Source of the DNA: Populus alba
Taxonomy: Eukaryota; Streptophyta; Magnoliopsida; Malpighiales; Salicaceae
Assembly: GCF_005239225.2 (NCBI RefSeq)
Contig: NC_133284.1
Coordinates: forward strand, 7,469,770 to 7,533,769
Direction of reading: 5' to 3'
DNA length: 64,000 nucleotides
The stretch's first letter is position 1, and every line of letters starts with the position of its first letter. Positions 58,737 through 64,000 of the stretch are shown here, one piece after another. The translations under genes and the position numbers were made by a program. A model generated the notes under the pieces. The model worked only from the letters and a program-made list of their open reading frames with translations. It did not search any database and was not told where the DNA came from.

Positions 58737-61700
58737 CTAGTTTTTCATAGGATCCAAGTCCTGCTTTTGGTATTGTTCGAGAATCATATTACACAAGTTC
58801 ATCGTACGTGCATCAAGTAGACCATGATTCCACAGTTTGATCATAAATAATCTCCAACACCTGTCAATCCCATGAGAACAAGTGATTATTTAAAATTGTT
58901 GACTCTGAAAGACAGTGAAACATGAGAAAATATCCCCAAGCGCTCTAAATACAACATGATCTGCTTGTAAGTACAAATAAGAGCAGAAGCTGAACAGGAA
59001 GAAAAGAAACAACTACTGTGGAATATTATGACCTCAAAATTAAAATTAGTAGAAGAGTTACCACATCAGAGCTGGGGTTAGGAAAAGGTCGTGTCCATGC
59101 AATCTTGTGAAGGCCTCACATGCCCATGGGATATGTCCATCTGCAAGCACCCTGCCAGCATGTAAAGCTAATAAGTTCAAAACAAGACAATATGCACCCA
59201 ACAGCCACAAACTTTATATTTATGTGAAACTCATGCAGCAGGCATCATAGTTAGTTTCGAAACTATAGATATCCATGACAACAATAATTCAATATGATTC
59301 TCAGTACAAAGATCTTTATGAGAAACAAAATAAACAATCCAAAGCATGTGTAAAGTGAAGATTACCGCTGCTTCCTCACAAATGAGTTCCATAAGTGCAT
59401 CATTTGCTTCTCATCTTTAGTCACATCTACAAAATCATCAAGCATCTGCACCATGATAGAATATTACTGATGGCTTTTTCAATGGTTGCTTTAAGGCATT
59501 ACAATTATTTCATCATTTTGTACGTTAAACTAATTGCTCCAAAATTGTGCTACATGCAAATGCTATAGCGCAATTACAATTCAATAAGTATTATTACCTT
59601 GAAAAAGAAAACAATACCACTTGTTGTACTGTATGTATATTTACTTATTGTACTGTAATTCTCTATCTTATTATTTCATTATTTAGCTAATTTCACCATA
59701 ACTGTGATATTTACAAATGAAACCTTCTTATCTTAGAGAAAAAAATTGTTAATGGCCATTTAACTATTTATTTCGTAAAAAAAATATTTTTAAATGATTA
59801 CGAGTACATAAATATAAACTTTTTAAATGAATATGAGCAAATAAGTATTTATATTTATGTAGTTGCAATCTTATCTTATTATGTTGTTTCAAAGGCTAAA
59901 TAACCATATCAAGCACACCTATTAGGGACCATCTTATTGATGGCTAACCAAATTATTTTACTAGCATGCTGACTAAAGCTCTACAATGTGACTACTTAAA
60001 AGGGACTGACTTTAGCTCAGAAAATCAATCCAATGGAGAAAGGTAACATGTATAAAGTAAGCACAAACATGATTCAAAATGGCATCATAGAGTAGCAAAC
60101 TAGAAGAATTAGGCAATGTGATCATTAAACATACCCTTCGGTCTTCAAAATCCGCAACATCATCATCAACTTCATCCTCACTATCCCGATCTGACATAAC
60201 TTGCTCAGTTTCCATTGACTTAAAAAACAAAAACAACATCAATTTCAAAAATTTATGTCCACAGAATCCAATTAATTCATAGATTTTTTTTTTTTTTTTG
60301 AATGGAGAGTTGAAATTAAATTATAAAAACTAGTCCCATTGGAGTCAGTGAGGGCTTCGGCAAAAAAAAAAAACTAATTTGTGAGTTGCAAACAAAGCAT
60401 CATACACAAACTTGTGACATTATAAAAACTAGTCCTGTTGGAGTTGGTGAGGGCTTCAAAAGAAAACTAATCTGGGAGTTGCAAACAGAACATCATACAC
60501 ACTTGTGACAAACTCAAACATGCATGATATTGATATTCATAAAAAGCATACAGCAGCAAGCTTCACATTTTTTAAAAAACAAATTAAAAAAAGCTGTCAG
60601 ATTTTTATGATTCCCTAAGAATCCACCTCTATTTTTAATCATCCGCATCAAGATAAACCACTTCATTTTAATGATTTTATACCACCATGACAATGTACGT
60701 CTTAACTGATTTAGAACTAGAGATTTTAAATAAATTCTCCTTCTAATACAAGTGCAGGCCTGGAATCTTCATAGGTGTCACATGCATTAACACACAAATA
60801 CATGTATATGCAGTATGCTCACTCTCACTAAAGTATGGTTTTCCATGACATGCGACCTTCAAATAATAAATGCCAGAAACGTAATTCAAAAAGAAGACTA
60901 ACAGTGAATTGAATCAACAATTTCCACATATTACGAGGAAAGGAAATGATAAACTGGAATCATTTATTGAAAGACAGTCATTACTCACCTGAGCTCTATG
61001 TGAGTGAAAAAATTGTCGTTTGTGAAGGAGTGTACGGCTGCAAAAAAGAAAATATTAAGATTAAACCCATATTCAAGCTTTGAAAAATATTTACCAATCT
61101 GAAATTATAAGCTTGAAGCAACAATGAATAAAGTGACTAACTCAGATTAAAAAAAAAAGTATTTCACACTGCATATTACTAAACAATAAGCAATGTTAGA
61201 GCTGCAACATATAGAACTATTACAACCAGCAACAATACTCCACGTAATTGGAATTCCAGGCCTTAATAATCTGATAATTATCGCATTTTCGACAAGTTAG
61301 TAGGCTACTTCATGGATACATTAACTCAAAAACATTTGAACTTGAGCCTCACAACCTAACACGTATAGTAGATAAATAGAACATGCAACACTTCATCCTT
61401 GTTGACCAGGCCTGACAAATTACAAGTCACGCATTTTTTAATTGCCTATAGAATTTTTGTTTTAAAAAAAGATCAGCTAAAAAAATAGAGATGGATCAAG
61501 ACCTACTTTCTCATGTCAGACCTTTCAATTGATAATTTTCTAGTCTTTGCGAACTGTAGCATGGCAGGGGGTGCAAGATTATTTCCAGGTACCATTTCAA
61601 CACATTCAGCATCAGGATATGCTTGTGCTGCAGACCCTGATACCCCTGAAACATAAAATCTCGAAAGATTGTGTTCTCCATACTCTGTGCCACACATGCT

Positions 61701-63825
61701 AGTTGCTGGCAAATCCTTCCCACCTGAGACATCAGAATAATGATTCTCAACTAACAAACATAAAATAAGAAGAAGTAAGCAAGCATATGAACCCACTACA
61801 AAGAAAACTGATTTGTAAAATTAGGCACCATAATTACATTGCAACGCATTTGATAAATATGTTGGACATATCTCATAGTTTCATTACAATAGACCAACCA
61901 ATTAGTAGGTGCTTCATTATCAATTTTCTTGCATCACTCTGACAAGCATGCAAGAAATGCCACTTATTCTTTCATTTACTTCTGAAACCAAAGTCTTGCA
62001 GCAGGGAAAAAAAATTGATAATGAAGTCCTTCAATGAATCAAATGGCTCTGTTTTATTATGCCAACCTTATGCTTTCAAAAATTGTGGTTTTGGCCCAAA
62101 GAATAATGCTTTGAAATGTTGTCTTTTATGGAAGAAAGGGATGTGACAATTTTTTAAGTAAAGAAGAACAGAAAACAATTTTTTTCTGCCTGGGCCAGGT
62201 GTTGGGAGCTGTCATTTTTATGCATTTCTTGTTCATCATTATTCCTAATCACGAGAAAAAAGAATTGAAAATCTAGTAGATTATGCATCAAACCATTCTC
62301 TAAAAATTCCCATAGATTTTGTTACAAGGATGCCATCCATCATACGTGGATCATGGGAACAAGTAGAAAGCACATACCACCAATCTTGTCAAGAAGCTCA
62401 CCGGCTCCCCATTGCCTGCTCAGAGTCTTGTCATGTGCATTCTTTGCATTTGGAATAAGGTTCTTGGGTTTTTTGCGCTTTGGTTTCTTTGAACTATGGG
62501 TAAACATGGCCAAACCCATTGCAGTCCATGGTATTGTAAAATATCAACAAAAGTGACAGAAGATGAATAAATTTATTAGTTCAAGCAAGACAAATCCAAG
62601 ACTTACCAAAAGAAGGTCTGTTGTTTTGGATCAATACCATCTGCAACAATCTGAATAAAACAAATTGGCATATGAATTCCAAGAACAATAAATAGGATAT
62701 ATCTTATACTTTATACTTTGCATGGATGCCAAACATTTTCCCCAAATTGTATATTTATCAGTTCACATAGACCACTTGATTTTTCCCATAGTTTTTTCTT
62801 GACCGTGTAGGTATATGGAAGAAATTCAATAATGACAGCATTCCTTTTTTCAATCAGTGCTAAAAGTGATAAACTCAGGAACCCACCTATCATCCAGCAA
62901 TTCATATAATTCCCAATATTTATGTGCTCATTTACAACTACTCTAAAGCTCTCAAGGTAATGTAAACAAAGCAAGCAATATGTACATGCGTGTTCTCTTT
63001 TAGTTTTAGTGTTTTGTTTAACACGTCATTCTATTAAGCATCATGAGAATCACCTTCCAGCAAATCATAAAATTCCTGATATTTATATGTTTACGAGACA
63101 ATAAACTAAACAATATTCCAAAGCACACAATAACTGTAAACAAAGCAATGCAGTATGTCTTGTACTCTTAATTTTGCTGTTAAACAAGCAATATTACCCT
63201 TACTTTGTTGTTTAGTTTTATTTAACATGGAAAGCGCATCTTAGGAGCGAAAAGAACAACTGCATATAGTAAATGTTTGTTGACTTTGTAACTTGAATAA
63301 ATAACATATATAGGACAAGCAAAAAATCAAATATGAACTGTTGTGATGGCAGTGTGGGATTAATATTTAAAAATCAAAACAAATAAAGTGTCATGAAGAA
63401 TTTATAAATGGAGGAAACACCCTAACCTTGGATCTCCAAATATCAGTGTTCACAGATATATTAACAGCTTGAAATTCTTGAGTTATCTGCAAGACATAAA
63501 TCAGAAGTCATTGTGGTACAAAATATGTAAAGAAAAACATTCACCCGAGATTCCTGTAGTTTACCAACCCAAAATTCAAAGTTGAAGAGGTCATGTGACG
63601 AGGGCAAGTGATATCTCAGACCCTAAGGAGCAAAAAAAAAAAAAATATATATATATATATATATATGTGTATGTATGTATGAAACTCAACATAAAAACTT
63701 AGCTTGAAGAAAAGACAATTATCATTTTGTTTTCATCACAAGGAACAAAAGGATATCAGGAAAACTTCCAACCTTGAAGCTTGCACATTTTACCAAGCAA
63801 AATGGGCAGGAAAAGTCTTCAGTTA
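58737..63825 (-). CDS. EMF2: EMF2-type Polycomb VEF protein, 3' part
   Basis: A subunit of plant Polycomb repressive complex 2, which with CLF/SWN, FIE and MSI1 places H3K27me3 on developmental genes. Eleven exons read on the minus strand: 63773-63825, 63569-63622, 63427-63486, 62607-62650, 62378-62493, 61507-61723, 60989-61037, 60135-60218, 59366-59445, 59062-59151 and 58737-58860. They sum to 971 nt and keep one open frame of about 322 residues to TAG. First comes a C2H2 finger, C-X2-C-X12-H-X4-H (SCPFCLVKC to HLPSSH). A basic patch KKPKRKKPK follows, then the VEFS box: LLHKRQFFHSHRAQ, an acidic DSEDEVDDDVADFEDRR, MLDDFVDVTKDEKQMMHLWN, GHIPWACEAFTRLHGHDLF and WCWRLFMIKLWNHGLLDART. All junctions are GT-AG. 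The 5' exons lie beyond the window. It could equally be named VRN2/EMF2-like; the linker length favours EMF2. Confidence 0.92.
63632..63682. repeat. A-run, TA and GTAT microsatellite in an EMF2 intron
   Basis: A compound simple repeat about 10-60 bp upstream (on the minus strand) of the exon at 63569-63622, close to its acceptor site. It is likely length-variable. Confidence 0.7.
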
Positions 63826-64000
63826 CTGCAAGTCAGACATCCAACACATCATAAAAGACGAGGAAAAGGACCTTGCAGATCATGCTAATAGAAAGAACCA
63901 GAAGGCAAGGAAAAGACTTAAAAGTTGCAGACACCCATCAATAACAATTGATGAAAATATTCACTATCAAGGGATTGAAAGTTCAAACAACATAATCTGT

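Overview
The window looks like nuclear DNA of a woody dicot, most likely poplar or another Salicaceae. The genes are intron-split plant families, the intergenic DNA is very AT-rich, and several interspersed repeats look like poplar families. The species is an inference from sequence style; no search was run.
Layout. At 33-1278 (+) lie the last six exons of a DUF676-type alpha/beta hydrolase. From 2495 to about 7800 (+) there is a wrecked copy of a plastid-type ATP-dependent 6-phosphofructokinase gene, with nonsense codons, frameshifts, missing exons and a MITE in one intron. From 9.7 to 29.2 kb there are three group IX ERF transcription factor genes: two ERF5/ERF6-like genes on the minus strand (9728-10435 and 18522-19382) and one ERF1A/ERF2-like gene on the plus strand (28432-29205). 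The spaces between them hold a decayed Mutator-like transposase, a hairpin, microsatellites and AT-rich DNA. From 29.2 to 36.1 kb there are only repeat relics.
At 36389-45822 (+) is a four-exon UFM1 gene. Its second intron is 8.5 kb long because it contains about nine tandem copies of a roughly 931-bp unit, and the centre of that array is built from a duplicated two-copy unit. This is the most unusual structure in the window. Next come a small oleosin gene (49215-49718, +) with a seed-type promoter, an arginine-rich tandem CCCH zinc-finger gene (53619-54371, -), more repeats, and the 3' eleven exons of an EMF2-type Polycomb (VEF) gene on the minus strand (58737-63825), whose 5' part lies beyond the window.
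The genes do not form one pathway. The ERF trio is a coherent stress/defence regulator cluster that resembles the ERF5-ERF2 and ERF6-ERF1A neighbours of Arabidopsis. The others act in ufmylation, seed oil bodies, RNA-level regulation and H3K27 methylation. No CRISPR array, rRNA or tRNA gene was recognised. Exon limits are hand-read from splice consensus and reading frame, without transcript evidence.
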